Assembly: GCA_964443435.1 (NCBI GenBank)
Contig: CAYUCW010000001.1
Coordinates: 1-64,000 of the forward strand
Origin: Pseudaquidulcibacter sp964443435
GTDB taxonomy: Bacteria > Pseudomonadota > Alphaproteobacteria > Caulobacterales > Aquidulcibacteraceae
DNA length: 64,000 bases
Direction of reading: 5' to 3'
The translations under genes and the position numbers were made by a program. The notes beneath the pieces were generated by a model. That model was not told the origin of the DNA, did not search any database, and saw only the letters and a list, made by a program, of their open reading frames with translations. Shown piece by piece: positions 34,949-43,314 of this stretch (position 1 is its first letter; each line of letters opens with the position of its first letter).

Positions 34949-35638
34949 ATGAAAGATATAACAGGTGATATGCAAATCATATGGTCATCACTTGCCAGTG
35001 TTGCTGGCAATAAAGGTGCGACTGTTATGTTTATTGGTGCAAGGGCGGGGGACGGGATTTCTTCTTGTGCGCGTTCATTTGCAAAACTTTCATCATTAAG
35101 ATCTACTAAATCGGTTTGGCTTATAGATCTTGATTTCTATTCTAATGGTCAATTTAATGCACTTGGTGGCAATGAAAATGGCAATTGGAGTGGGCCATTT
35201 GACATGAGCTTTGGGCAAAATCCATTTTGGTGGACTGTTCCAAGGGGTAAATATAATGGTAAAAATGCTTTGGTCGGCTATCGTGTTGGGGCAACAAAAC
35301 TTTATGTAAGTAAGTTTAGGCGTGAAGAATTAGAAGAAAACCAAGTAATTCAAATTGGCCCTGCACCTGAATTTTGGCAAACTATAAGAGAAAATCTAGA
35401 CATTACAATTATAGACGCACCTCCACTTGAAAATTCTCACGCTGGTTTGGCATTAGCAAGCGAAATGGATGGCGTAGTATTAGTTATTGATGCGGAAAAT
35501 ACCAATCCAAAAGATGCAATTGATTTAAAAGACGAAGTTATTGCGCGTGGTGGCAATTGTCTTGGCATTGTTTTGGTTACAAAAGAAAATCAAAGCCGTG
35601 CTTCTTCTAAAAAAAATCTATTTAATTTCGCGCTTTAA
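34949..35638 (+). CDS. hfsB: BY-kinase-like protein with degenerate P-loop, HfsB-like
   Basis: A 229-residue protein related to bacterial tyrosine autokinases of the CpsD/Wzc type. Walker A' (VWLIDLDF) and Walker B (ITIIDAPP) are recognisable, but the P-loop reads GARAGDGISSC with Ile37 where the invariant Lys should be, and there is no C-terminal tyrosine cluster. Catalysis is therefore doubtful; it may act as a structural partner of the HfsA-like protein encoded just upstream. Length matches HfsB. Confidence 0.7.
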   Translation: MKDITGDMQIIWSSLASVAGNKGATVMFIGARAGDGISSCARSFAKLSSLRSTKSVWLIDLDFYSNGQFNALGGNENGNWSGPFDMSFGQNPFWWTVPRGKYNGKNALVGYRVGATKLYVSKFRREELEENQVIQIGPAPEFWQTIRENLDITIIDAPPLENSHAGLALASEMDGVVLVIDAENTNPKDAIDLKDEVIARGGNCLGIVLVTKENQSRASSKKNLFNFAL

Positions 35639-35653
35639 AGGATTGTAACAGCT

Positions 35654-36733
35654 TTGGTTAATAACCAACCAAAACCCTTAGAGAACAACTCAAGCTATTT
35701 ATTATTCCTAATATTTGCATTTTTTGCGATTTCAGGGAGTGATTTTGCACATCTATTTGAAATTAAATCTGAGAATATTAAAAATTTTTGGGACTTAGCA
35801 AAGCTTATTTTTCTTGCGCTTGGTTTCGTTTTAATCGCCTTAAGATGGGAAGATTTAGCAAAGAATAATATTTATCTTATACCGATTATAATAAGCGCAA
35901 CCATATTTCTTACAAGTGTATTTTGGTCTTTAAGCCCATTATTAACAATACAAGCAAGTATAATTCATCTTGTGATATGGGTTTTTGCTTTGTCTATAAG
36001 TCTTAATTATAATATTAAGACATTTATATTGGGCGTTAGTGCCTTTGCATTATTTGCCTTTATTCTAAGCTTAATTCAATATTTTAACGGAAGCACGCAG
36101 CCATATAATTTTATTTATTTTCAAATCCTAATTGGCGCGGCTTTATGGTTTAATAAATCAAGCATAAACATAGCTTGCTCATTGGCTTTAATAATTATTC
36201 TTCTTTTTGGGATTGCAACAAATAACCCTTATGCACTTAATATATTTATAGCTTTTGCAATTATATCTTTGAATTTATTTGCCCAAAAATACATGGAAAA
36301 ATCGAATTTTGTTCAATTATTATGTGCGGTTTTTATAATTTTATATGCCATAATTTTATTTGCATTCGCACTTAAAAATAATTCAGGATTAGTAAGTGAA
36401 CTTATTAAATCAAATATACAGAATAATATAACGGGTATTGGATTTGGTCTTTCTGATGGAATAATTCTAAAAGAATTTATCTTAGGTCTTGGGTTTTTAG
36501 GGCTATTTTATTCTCTGTTTATTTTTTCATTTGTACTTTTGAAATTTATACTTTTCAAAACTAATCGAATTGATTTTTTATTATTACCGCTATTTGGGCA
36601 ATTATTTTTAAATCCAAATGAATATAGATTAAATGGAATAGTATTTGTTATTTTACTTATTGCTGGCTTTTTTAGTTTTAAAAATGCAAGAAATTATGAT
36701 TTCAAAGACTCTGCTGCGAAAATTGCACGATAA
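35654..36733 (+). CDS. Wzy-like polysaccharide polymerase
   Basis: A 359-residue multi-pass membrane protein with about ten helices and a large periplasmic loop, in the position where Wzx/Wzy polysaccharide loci carry the polymerase (hfsC or hfsI in Caulobacter). Sequence similarity is too low to name a subfamily by eye. The start is a TTG at 35654 with AAAGGA upstream; no in-frame ATG or GTG lies nearby. Its last 40 bases overlap the convergent glycosyltransferase gene. Confidence 0.65.
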   Translation: MVNNQPKPLENNSSYLLFLIFAFFAISGSDFAHLFEIKSENIKNFWDLAKLIFLALGFVLIALRWEDLAKNNIYLIPIIISATIFLTSVFWSLSPLLTIQASIIHLVIWVFALSISLNYNIKTFILGVSAFALFAFILSLIQYFNGSTQPYNFIYFQILIGAALWFNKSSINIACSLALIIILLFGIATNNPYALNIFIAFAIISLNLFAQKYMEKSNFVQLLCAVFIILYAIILFAFALKNNSGLVSELIKSNIQNNITGIGFGLSDGIILKEFILGLGFLGLFYSLFIFSFVLLKFILFKTNRIDFLLLPLFGQLFLNPNEYRLNGIVFVILLIAGFFSFKNARNYDFKDSAAKIAR

Positions 36734-37644
36734 ACCCTTGCCGCAAAAGCTCTAAGCTTTATTGGCATTATATTGGAAATGGCAATAGATCCGAAAATAT
36801 TTGCTATTAGTTTTAAGAATGGAAATTTTGAAATAAAATAAGCAAGTTTTGTACTATTTAGTAATTTCATTTCACTATATTTATTTAATATAAGCGCAAA
36901 ATTAGGGCCTGCAAGGCGATATTTTTTCAAGATTATTTCGGCTTCATCAAGCCCTAAATGAGTTGCGCCATTATCAATATGAGTTACTGGGAAATTATTT
37001 TTTGATGCCCTAAGTGCCCATTCAACATCTTCCCAACCCCAACCAATAAATCCAGTATCAAAAGGAACAAGTTTAGTAATTTCGCTTTTTACCAAAAGAT
37101 TTGATGTGGCAACCGATAATGCGCCCTTTGCACTTCTTGTGGCGGCGTCAACACAATCGGTTTGTTTTGCAAGATAATAAGCAAGCTTATTATTTTCATT
37201 CACAATTATTTGTTCAACTGTAAAGCCGCCAAATGCGATAGAAGGTTTTGAATTATCAATATAATTAATCCATTTTTCGATAAAATCTTTATCATCAGGA
37301 AGCATATCTGAATCTAAAAATAAAATATATTCGCCGTTTGAGTTATTAATAAGATTATTTCGCGCTAAGGCACGGCCTGAATTTTTTTTCAAAAATATTA
37401 GCTTAGTGTAGCAATTAATATCTTTTATTAGATTAATCATTAATTGCTTAAGGCTCTCATCCGCAGAGCCATCATCAATAATTATAATCTCACAGCTAAG
37501 ACTTTTACGGTTTATTTCTTGCTTTAAAGCATTAATTAAAGGCGAGGGGTCATTCTTATAAACAGGTGTAACAATAGAAATTTTTATATCTGATTTCTTT
37601 TCACCAATTGTATAAATAATTCTATCTTCTAGGTTTTCAATCAT
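36694..37644 (-). CDS. hfsG: Family 2 glycosyltransferase, HfsG-like
   Basis: A 316-residue GT-A glycosyltransferase. The N-terminus ISIVTPVYKNDPSPL, the IIIIDDGSADESL motif, and ILFLDSDMLPDD (DxD) are family 2 signatures; WGWEDVEWALRA is the acceptor-side ED motif. Translation overlaps the flippase stop (ATGA). In the cluster it corresponds to HfsG, which adds GlcNAc-type sugars to the holdfast repeat unit. Confidence 0.78.
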   Translation of the reverse strand: MIENLEDRIIYTIGEKKSDIKISIVTPVYKNDPSPLINALKQEINRKSLSCEIIIIDDGSADESLKQLMINLIKDINCYTKLIFLKKNSGRALARNNLINNSNGEYILFLDSDMLPDDKDFIEKWINYIDNSKPSIAFGGFTVEQIIVNENNKLAYYLAKQTDCVDAATRSAKGALSVATSNLLVKSEITKLVPFDTGFIGWGWEDVEWALRASKNNFPVTHIDNGATHLGLDEAEIILKKYRLAGPNFALILNKYSEMKLLNSTKLAYFISKFPFLKLIANIFGSIAISNIMPIKLRAFAARVYRAIFAAESLKS

Positions 37645-39068
37645 TTATTTATAACCTGATTAATACGGCCTCTTATGCCGCTTATATTAAAATAATAGGC
37701 GCAAGCAATATAAGCCAAGCCGCCCACAGATGCTTTTAGACAAAGCTCTAGGAAGCCGCCAAGCTTAGGAAGATAAATCACGCTGGCAATCATTATCATG
37801 CAAGAAACAGTGATTTGCAGTGTGTCCTTAATAGGAATACTTAGCTTTAAATATCGTCTTCCAATTATTGCAAGTAAAAGCATGCCTATGAAATATGAAA
37901 TCAAAGTTGCATAAACCGCCCCAAAAAGTCCAATTTTAGGCAAAAGAATTATATTAAGTGCGATACTAAGAACCGTAGGCACAAGCATAATAATAACCCG
38001 TATTCTTACATGCTTGGTTATTATAAATGCATCTGAAAAATAATCTGACATACCCATTATTAAACCTGCAACCGCAATCCAAGGGGCGATTTGTGCGGCT
38101 TCATTTCTAAATTCAGGGCCTATTAAAATCTCACATAATGGAACGGCAACTAAGGCAATGCCAACTGCTGCCGGTGCACCAAGTCCAAATCTTATTGCAA
38201 ATGAGTTTTTTGAAGCTTCAATAATTAAATTCTTATCCTTATTATCATAGGCATTAAGTAATAATGGAAAAGTAGCAGAACTTAGCCAAGCAAAAATAAT
38301 CTCTAAGATTCGCGCCGCGGTTTGATAGCCCGCTGAATAAATTCCAACTTCTTTATCGCCAAGAAAATAGGCAATTAAAAACCTATCCCCAGAACTTAGC
38401 GTGATTGCAAAAATAAGACCAAGCGAAATTGGATAACCAAATTTAAAATATTCTTTTAATCTTTCTGTTTCTAATTTTCCGCCTTTTGCTTCTTTTAAAA
38501 GGCTTGGTAGTTCAAATGCTAAAGCAAGCGCCGAAGCGATTAATGTTGCAATAAAAGCTGCTTCTTCTTTAAAGGCATAAAGAATAACTAAGACCGCGCT
38601 TATAACAAAACCGATTATAACGTGCGAAGCTTCAACAATTGCAAACCTCACAGATTCAAGCTTCATTCTTCGGGTTTCAAGTATTATTTTTAATAATGAT
38701 CTTATAATTGAACCCGCAAAAGCAGCCGCCAAGGCAATTTTCATACTGCCCTCAGCAGGATAGAAAATTATAATAATTGCCGAAAGAATTGCAAAAATAA
38801 CGCTATTTAAAACGAAAGCAAATATAAGACTTGTGAAATGATTTTGAATCTCATTCTTTGACTTAGCTTCTGTATAAAACCTATTTGCCGCCGATTCCGC
38901 CCAGTTTAATACAAAATAATGCGCAATAGTCATTATTGAGAAAGCAAGCGAAAATCGCCCATATTCTTCGGGGCTTAGAAATCTAGTAAGAATTGCAACC
39001 GTTCCAAAGCTTGCAATTGCTTGTGCAAGGTTTGGTATAGCATATGATATGAGCTGTTTTTTTAACAT
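37641..39068 (-). CDS. hfsF: Wzx-type oligosaccharide flippase, HfsF-like
   Basis: A 475-residue, about 12 to 14-helix protein of the MOP/polysaccharide-transporter family. The first helix region (AIPNLAQAIASFGTVAILTRFLSPEEYGRF) is typical of Wzx/RfbX proteins. It flips the lipid-linked repeat unit across the inner membrane. The start overlaps the stop of the initiating transferase gene (TAATG), and its stop overlaps the GT2 start, so the three minus-strand genes are one unit. Confidence 0.82.
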   Translation of the reverse strand: MLKKQLISYAIPNLAQAIASFGTVAILTRFLSPEEYGRFSLAFSIMTIAHYFVLNWAESAANRFYTEAKSKNEIQNHFTSLIFAFVLNSVIFAILSAIIIIFYPAEGSMKIALAAAFAGSIIRSLLKIILETRRMKLESVRFAIVEASHVIIGFVISAVLVILYAFKEEAAFIATLIASALALAFELPSLLKEAKGGKLETERLKEYFKFGYPISLGLIFAITLSSGDRFLIAYFLGDKEVGIYSAGYQTAARILEIIFAWLSSATFPLLLNAYDNKDKNLIIEASKNSFAIRFGLGAPAAVGIALVAVPLCEILIGPEFRNEAAQIAPWIAVAGLIMGMSDYFSDAFIITKHVRIRVIIMLVPTVLSIALNIILLPKIGLFGAVYATLISYFIGMLLLAIIGRRYLKLSIPIKDTLQITVSCMIMIASVIYLPKLGGFLELCLKASVGGLAYIACAYYFNISGIRGRINQVINK

Positions 39069-40558
39069 TATCTAATGTTCGTTTTATCGCCTAATAAAGA
39101 AGGTATGGTCATAAAGATAATGTATAAATCCATCCAGAAATTTGCTTTATCAATATATTCAGTATCAAGCCTTACACGCTCTTCAACTTCTTCTGGAGTA
39201 TGAACTGGCCCGCGTGAGCCATGAATAGCCGCCCAACCAGTTATGCCTGGTTTAATTCTATGTCTGTGGGCATAGTCGCGAACGATTTTCTCACTTTCGA
39301 CTTCACCGGTTTTCATGCCAATCGCATGTGGACGTGGGCCAACCAAAGACATTGCACCCGATATTACATTAATTAATTGCGGCAATTCATCAATTGAAGT
39401 CTTGCGAATAAACTTACCTACTTTGGTGACGCGCGGATCATCTTTAACAACTTGTTGCGCCGCTTTATGGTCGGTCTTTTCAGTAAACATAGAACGGAAT
39501 TTCCAACATTTAAAAGGTTGGTTATTAAATCCATGTCTTGTTTGTCTGAATAAAATTGGGCCTTTGGATTCAAGCTTTATGGCGATTGCCACAATAAGCA
39601 ATAATGGAGACAATAAAACAAGCGCAATAGACGCGATTATTATATCCTGTAGTCTTTTCCAAAATGCACGCTTTGCATCTTCTGGCGTACCAGAAACATA
39701 AGCAACAGGCAGTTTGCCAAGTCTTCCGAAAGTTGTTCCATCGCTTTCAAAACCTTGCATATCAATCGCAAGAACAATCTTATTGGGCATACCTCTTAGT
39801 TTTTCAACTAATTGTAAGATTCTTGCCTGTGCTGCGCTTGAAACCGTAATAATAACCCTATCAACACTAGGTAATAAAGGCCATTCCATTAAATTGGTTA
39901 AGTCACCAATAACTGGTACATCACCAATTTTTGAGGGCGCTCTATCAAGTCTATCATCAAAAATACCTAAAAAGCATATATCGTTTTGATCGGCTTGGTC
40001 TTTTATTAAATCTGCGGCACATTTAGTTGCGCCAACAATAACCACATTTGTTGAAAATGCGCCACGATTACTAAGGATTTTTACAATTTTTGCGGCAATA
40101 AAATGAACAATACTTAGGATGCCGCCGATTAATATTGTTATAAAAACAGACTCAGCTACACATTCAGACATCGGGCGGCCAGTAATCGTCGAAAGCATAA
40201 TCCCTGTAAAAGTCACAACCGGCAAAGCTATAATAGTTGATCCAACTAATTTTACAAAATGAATAAATGGCCTTGGGCAAGATGAATAATGATAAAGATC
40301 ATTTTCTCTTAAAATCCACCAGAATACAAGCGTTGCAACGCCCATAGGCATTGAAATCGCAAGTGATGCGCTTAATAATCGGTCATGTGTATAGATTCTA
40401 AGGCTTATACTTACTATGAGTATAACTAAAAAAATGTCGAAAAGTTCAACAGCTTTTGCAAAACTAGAACGATAGAATCTAGCCCCACGTGCACCCTTTT
40501 TATTTGTTGTCTTTTCGTTATTTCCTAATTTAGTTTTCACCGCAGTGATTGGTAGCAT
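39068..40558 (-). CDS. hfsE: Initiating polyprenyl-phosphate glycosylphosphotransferase, HfsE-like
   Basis: A 496-residue WbaP/WcaJ/HfsE-type enzyme that transfers a sugar-1-phosphate to undecaprenyl phosphate. There are about four N-terminal helices, a central CoA-binding-like Rossmann segment (NVVIVGATKCAADLI) and the C-terminal bacterial sugar transferase domain (KRLQDIIIASIALVLLSPLLL through KFRSMFTEKTDHKAA and TSIDELPQLINVISGAMSLVGPRPH). ATG 40558 has GGAG eight bases upstream; an earlier ATG at 40582 is possible. It is the first gene of the convergent three-gene unit. Confidence 0.82.
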   Translation of the reverse strand: MLPITAVKTKLGNNEKTTNKKGARGARFYRSSFAKAVELFDIFLVILIVSISLRIYTHDRLLSASLAISMPMGVATLVFWWILRENDLYHYSSCPRPFIHFVKLVGSTIIALPVVTFTGIMLSTITGRPMSECVAESVFITILIGGILSIVHFIAAKIVKILSNRGAFSTNVVIVGATKCAADLIKDQADQNDICFLGIFDDRLDRAPSKIGDVPVIGDLTNLMEWPLLPSVDRVIITVSSAAQARILQLVEKLRGMPNKIVLAIDMQGFESDGTTFGRLGKLPVAYVSGTPEDAKRAFWKRLQDIIIASIALVLLSPLLLIVAIAIKLESKGPILFRQTRHGFNNQPFKCWKFRSMFTEKTDHKAAQQVVKDDPRVTKVGKFIRKTSIDELPQLINVISGAMSLVGPRPHAIGMKTGEVESEKIVRDYAHRHRIKPGITGWAAIHGSRGPVHTPEEVEERVRLDTEYIDKANFWMDLYIIFMTIPSLLGDKTNIR

Positions 40559-40679
40559 TATAATTCTCCGAAGCCTCATCATAAGCTAAACAAGTAGATT
40601 TAATGTTAATTTTTATAAAATTATCATAATATTTTGCATAAATGTTTTTCTGCTAAAATCTCTGCATTCGAATGATTTT

Positions 40680-40711
40680 TTGACTTGGCTTATTGTATGG
40701 CATCGTATAAC
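40680..40711 (+). promoter_or_regulatory. Candidate promoter of tRNA-Ser
   Basis: TTGGCT (40685) and TATAAC (40706) with a 15-base gap, or TTGACT (40680) with a 20-base gap, lie just upstream of the tRNA gene. Spacing is not ideal in either reading. Confidence 0.4.
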
Positions 40712-40724
40712 AACAAGGCGCGGG

Positions 40725-40815
40725 GGAGACGTGGCCGAGAGGCTGAAGGCACTCGTTTGCTAAATGAGCGTACTCCAAAAGGGTACCGAGGGTTCGAATC
40801 CCTCCGTCTCCGCCA
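40725..40815 (+). tRNA. tRNA-Ser(GCT)
   Basis: Folds as a serine tRNA with a long variable arm. The acceptor stem GGAGACG pairs with CGTCTCC, the D arm follows, and the anticodon stem is CTCGT / ATGAG around the loop TTGCTAA with anticodon GCT (reads AGC/AGU). The T arm contains GGGTTCGAATCCC and an encoded CCA ends at 40815. It is followed by a terminator at 40826. It separates the polysaccharide and rhamnose loci. Confidence 0.96.
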
Positions 40816-40825
40816 GTTTATAAAC

Positions 40826-40849
40826 AAAGCCCCAATAGGGGCTTTTTTT
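40826..40849 (+). terminator. Rho-independent terminator of tRNA-Ser
   Basis: Stem AAAGCCCC / GGGGCTTT around AATA, followed by a run of T, eleven bases after the encoded CCA. Confidence 0.92.
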
Positions 40850-41022
40850 ATAAACTGCTGTTGAGTTTCGTACCCGAGAAGAGGGTAGGGCGAAACATGT
40901 ATGTTTTGGCCTTAGCGGCGTAGCCGAGCGTGCGAAAGCAGAAAAATTTTCAGGGTGTGAGATTTTTTAACAATCGCTCTATACTTTACCTATTAGTACA
41001 ATTGATCCCCAAAAAAACAAAA
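40850..41022. other. G+C-enriched structured patch downstream of tRNA-Ser
   Basis: The stretch 40863-40960 is visibly richer in G+C than its surroundings. It contains a hairpin, GTTTCG-TACCC (40865-40875) pairing with GGGTA and CGAAAC (40883-40896) with a 3-base bulge, and a 38-codon open frame without start (40854-40967). I cannot assign a gene. It could be the remnant of an integrated element or a repeated non-coding sequence. Confidence 0.4.
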
Positions 41023-41050
41023 AAGGCATAATTATTTCTAATTATGCCTT
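41023..41050 (-). terminator. Terminator of the L-rhamnose dehydrogenase gene
   Basis: A perfect 12-base stem (AAGGCATAATTA / TAATTATGCCTT) with a 4-base loop; on the minus strand it runs into TTTTGTTTTTTT. It lies 22 bases past the gene's stop. Confidence 0.9.
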
Positions 41051-41072
41051 AAACTATAGGATGTTTATTAAA

Positions 41073-41834
41073 TTATTGAAGGTTTACAAACATGCCGCCA
41101 TCAACAAGAAGTGATGCGCCGGTAACATATTTTGCAAGATCAGAAGCTAGGAATACTGCTGGCCCTGCCATGTCGTCTGGCTGCCCAAGGCGACCAAGCG
41201 GAATGCGGTTTTCCATATATTCGCGTTTTTTTACGTCCGCTAAATCTTCTTTATTAATATCTGTAAGAATTGTGCCAGGAAGAAGGGCATTACATCTGAT
41301 TTTATGTTTACCAAGCGCAATTGCCGTTGATTGCATTAAAGATAATACGCCCGCTTTTGTTGGGGTATAATGCGTTTGGAATTCACCGCCAACCAAAGCT
41401 GAAATAGAGCTTACGGCGATAATAGAGCCGCCATTGCCTTGGGCAACCATTTGTCTCGCTGCGGCTTGGCACATATAATATGCGCCATGAAGATTTACGC
41501 GCATAGTTCTTTCAAGAACTTCTTGTGGCATTTCTAAGAAACTGTGAAAGGGACAAATTCCGGCATTAGAAACGAAACTATCTAATTTTCCAAAATGTTT
41601 CACACCTTCTTTGATGAAAGCCTCAGCAGATGAAAATTCGCTTACATCACCTTTAAGGGCGAAAGCATTTCTGCCCATTGATTTTATGATTTCCACAACT
41701 TCAAGAGCGTCAGATTCGCTGCCATTATAATTTATACCAACGTCAGCACCATGTTCAGCAGCACCAATAGCAATAGCACGCCCAATACCTTTTGAGCCAC
41801 CAGTTACTAATACAGATTTCCCCTTTAACAGCAT
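41073..41834 (-). CDS. L-rhamnose 1-dehydrogenase (SDR family)
   Basis: Oxidises L-rhamnose to L-rhamnono-lactone with NAD(P)+, the first step of the non-phosphorylating route. The SDR motifs are complete: TGGSKGIG cofactor loop, NAG, and the Ser-Tyr-Lys triad in VSSISALVGGEFQTHYTPTKAG. The segments AGICPFHSFLEMP, LLPGTILTDINKEDL and the C-terminus YVTGASLLVDGGMFVNLQ resemble bacterial L-rhamnose dehydrogenases specifically, which is why I go beyond a generic SDR call. It diverges from rhmD and has its own terminator. Confidence 0.88.
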   Translation of the reverse strand: MLLKGKSVLVTGGSKGIGRAIAIGAAEHGADVGINYNGSESDALEVVEIIKSMGRNAFALKGDVSEFSSAEAFIKEGVKHFGKLDSFVSNAGICPFHSFLEMPQEVLERTMRVNLHGAYYMCQAAARQMVAQGNGGSIIAVSSISALVGGEFQTHYTPTKAGVLSLMQSTAIALGKHKIRCNALLPGTILTDINKEDLADVKKREYMENRIPLGRLGQPDDMAGPAVFLASDLAKYVTGASLLVDGGMFVNLQ

Positions 41835-42107
41835 TTACCAGCCCTTTTAAAATTGTTTGACTATAAAAATATAGTAATAAAACTCACAAATGATAAAATT
41901 TGATTATAACATGGTTTAAGTAGCTTGCAATGCCACTTGTTTTTGATTAATCAATTCTCTTATTATGTTTTTTTGATAATATATGCGTGTTTTTGTGTTT
42001 GCAATAGCTAATAGGAGTAGCTTGTGAAATTGTTTAAGCTTTATCGCTCAATTTCAAGCATAAATGACGATTGCAGAGTGTAATTTACAGTTATTGAGGT
42101 TGAATTG
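41835..42107. promoter_or_regulatory. Divergent control region between rhamnose dehydrogenase and rhmD genes
   Basis: A 270-base A/T-rich region expected to hold both promoters. It contains a short open frame with a good ribosome binding site (42024-42083) described separately. I find no palindrome strong enough to call an operator. Confidence 0.4.
42024..42083 (+). CDS. Possible 19-codon leader peptide upstream of rhmD
   Basis: GTG at 42024 is preceded by AGGAG six bases upstream and opens a frame of 19 codons ending in TAA at 42081, 24 bases before rhmD. It contains several hydrophobic/basic and serine codons (MKLFKLYRSISSINDDCRV). The strong ribosome binding site is the main support. It may be a regulatory leader or a chance frame; it has no similarity I recognise. 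Confidence 0.3.
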   Translation: MKLFKLYRSISSINDDCRV

Positions 42108-43292
42108 ATGAAATTTCCAAAAATTAAACATGTTCGTGCTTTTGTGATGAGGGGCGCTGGGGCTGATTATCATGACCAAGGTGAAGGCCATTGGATTGAT
42201 AACCATATTGCTACACCTATGGCAAAATATCCTGAATATCGTCAAAGCCGTCAATCATTTGGCATTAATGTTCTTGGCACTTTAGTTGTTGAAATCGAAG
42301 CCGAAGATGGAACAATTGGCTTTGCGGTTACAACAGGTGGTGAGCCGGCGGCATATATGGTTGAAAAACATTTTGCACGTTTCTTAGAAGGGCGTTGTCC
42401 TTCTGAATATGAGAAAATTTGGGATCAAATGTATTTTGGTTCTCAATATTATGGCCGTAAAGGTATTGTTGTTAATGCAATATCTGGTGTTGACCTTGCG
42501 CTTTGGGATTTATTGGGTCGCTTGCGGGGGGAGCCAGTACACGCAATGCTTGGCGGTGCGGTTCGTGATGAGCTTCAATTCTATGCAACTGGTGCACGTC
42601 CTGACTTGGCAAAAGAAATGGGCTTTATAGGTGGTAAAGTTCCGCTTTATCATGGCCCTGCTGAAGGCGAAGAAGGCTTAAAGAAAAATATTGCTTTAAT
42701 GGCTGATTTCCGTTCAAAAGTTGGTGATGACTTCTGGCTTATGTATGATTGCTGGATGTCATTAGACCTTAATTATGCAACTAAGCTTGCGCTTGGCTGC
42801 CATGAGCATGGTCTTAAATGGATAGAAGAAGCTTTATCGCCTGATGATTATTGGGGATATGCGCAATTAAAGAAAAATGTTCCAACAGGCATGTTGGTTA
42901 CAACCGGAGAGCATGAAGCAACGCGTTGGGGCTTTAGAATGCTTATGGAAATGGAATGTTGCGATATTATTCAGCCAGATGTTGGTTGGTGCGGTGGCGT
43001 AACTGAGTTATTGAAAATCTCTGCAATGGCGGATAGCCGCAGCATTATGGTAATTCCTCATGGTTCATCGGTTTATTCATACCATTTTGTAGCGACTCGT
43101 CATAATTCACCTTTTGCTGAATTCTTGATGATGGCACCAAAAGCTGACCATGTCGCGCCAATGTTCCATCCTCAATTATTAGGTGAACCAGTTCCACAAA
43201 ACGGCCGCTTGAAAATTAGTGCGCTTGACAAACCAGGCTTTGGTGTAGAGCTTAACCCAGACGTTAAACTTCACCGCCCTTATGTAAGATAA
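42108..43292 (+). CDS. rhmD: L-rhamnonate dehydratase
   Basis: Enolase-superfamily enzyme that dehydrates L-rhamnonate to 2-keto-3-deoxy-L-rhamnonate. The whole protein follows the RhmD pattern, including IKHVRAFVMRG, HDQGEGHWIDNHIATPM, YYGRKGIVVNAISGVDLALWD and GARPDLAKEMGFIGGK. The metal ligands fall in LMYDCWMSLD, KWIEEAL and TTGEHEATRWG, and the catalytic His is in VIPHGSSVYSYHF. The segment KYPEYRQSRQSFGINVLGTL separates it from L-fuconate dehydratase. ATG 42108 has GAGGT seven bases upstream. Confidence 0.95.
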   Translation: MKFPKIKHVRAFVMRGAGADYHDQGEGHWIDNHIATPMAKYPEYRQSRQSFGINVLGTLVVEIEAEDGTIGFAVTTGGEPAAYMVEKHFARFLEGRCPSEYEKIWDQMYFGSQYYGRKGIVVNAISGVDLALWDLLGRLRGEPVHAMLGGAVRDELQFYATGARPDLAKEMGFIGGKVPLYHGPAEGEEGLKKNIALMADFRSKVGDDFWLMYDCWMSLDLNYATKLALGCHEHGLKWIEEALSPDDYWGYAQLKKNVPTGMLVTTGEHEATRWGFRMLMEMECCDIIQPDVGWCGGVTELLKISAMADSRSIMVIPHGSSVYSYHFVATRHNSPFAEFLMMAPKADHVAPMFHPQLLGEPVPQNGRLKISALDKPGFGVELNPDVKLHRPYVR

Positions 43293-43314
43293 TATAAGAT
43301 AAAAGGAATTAAAA

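Noticed and set aside
40850..41022. Short protein gene in the G+C-rich patch after tRNA-Ser
   Set aside because: The 38-codon frame has no start codon or ribosome binding site, so I kept it as a non-coding patch.
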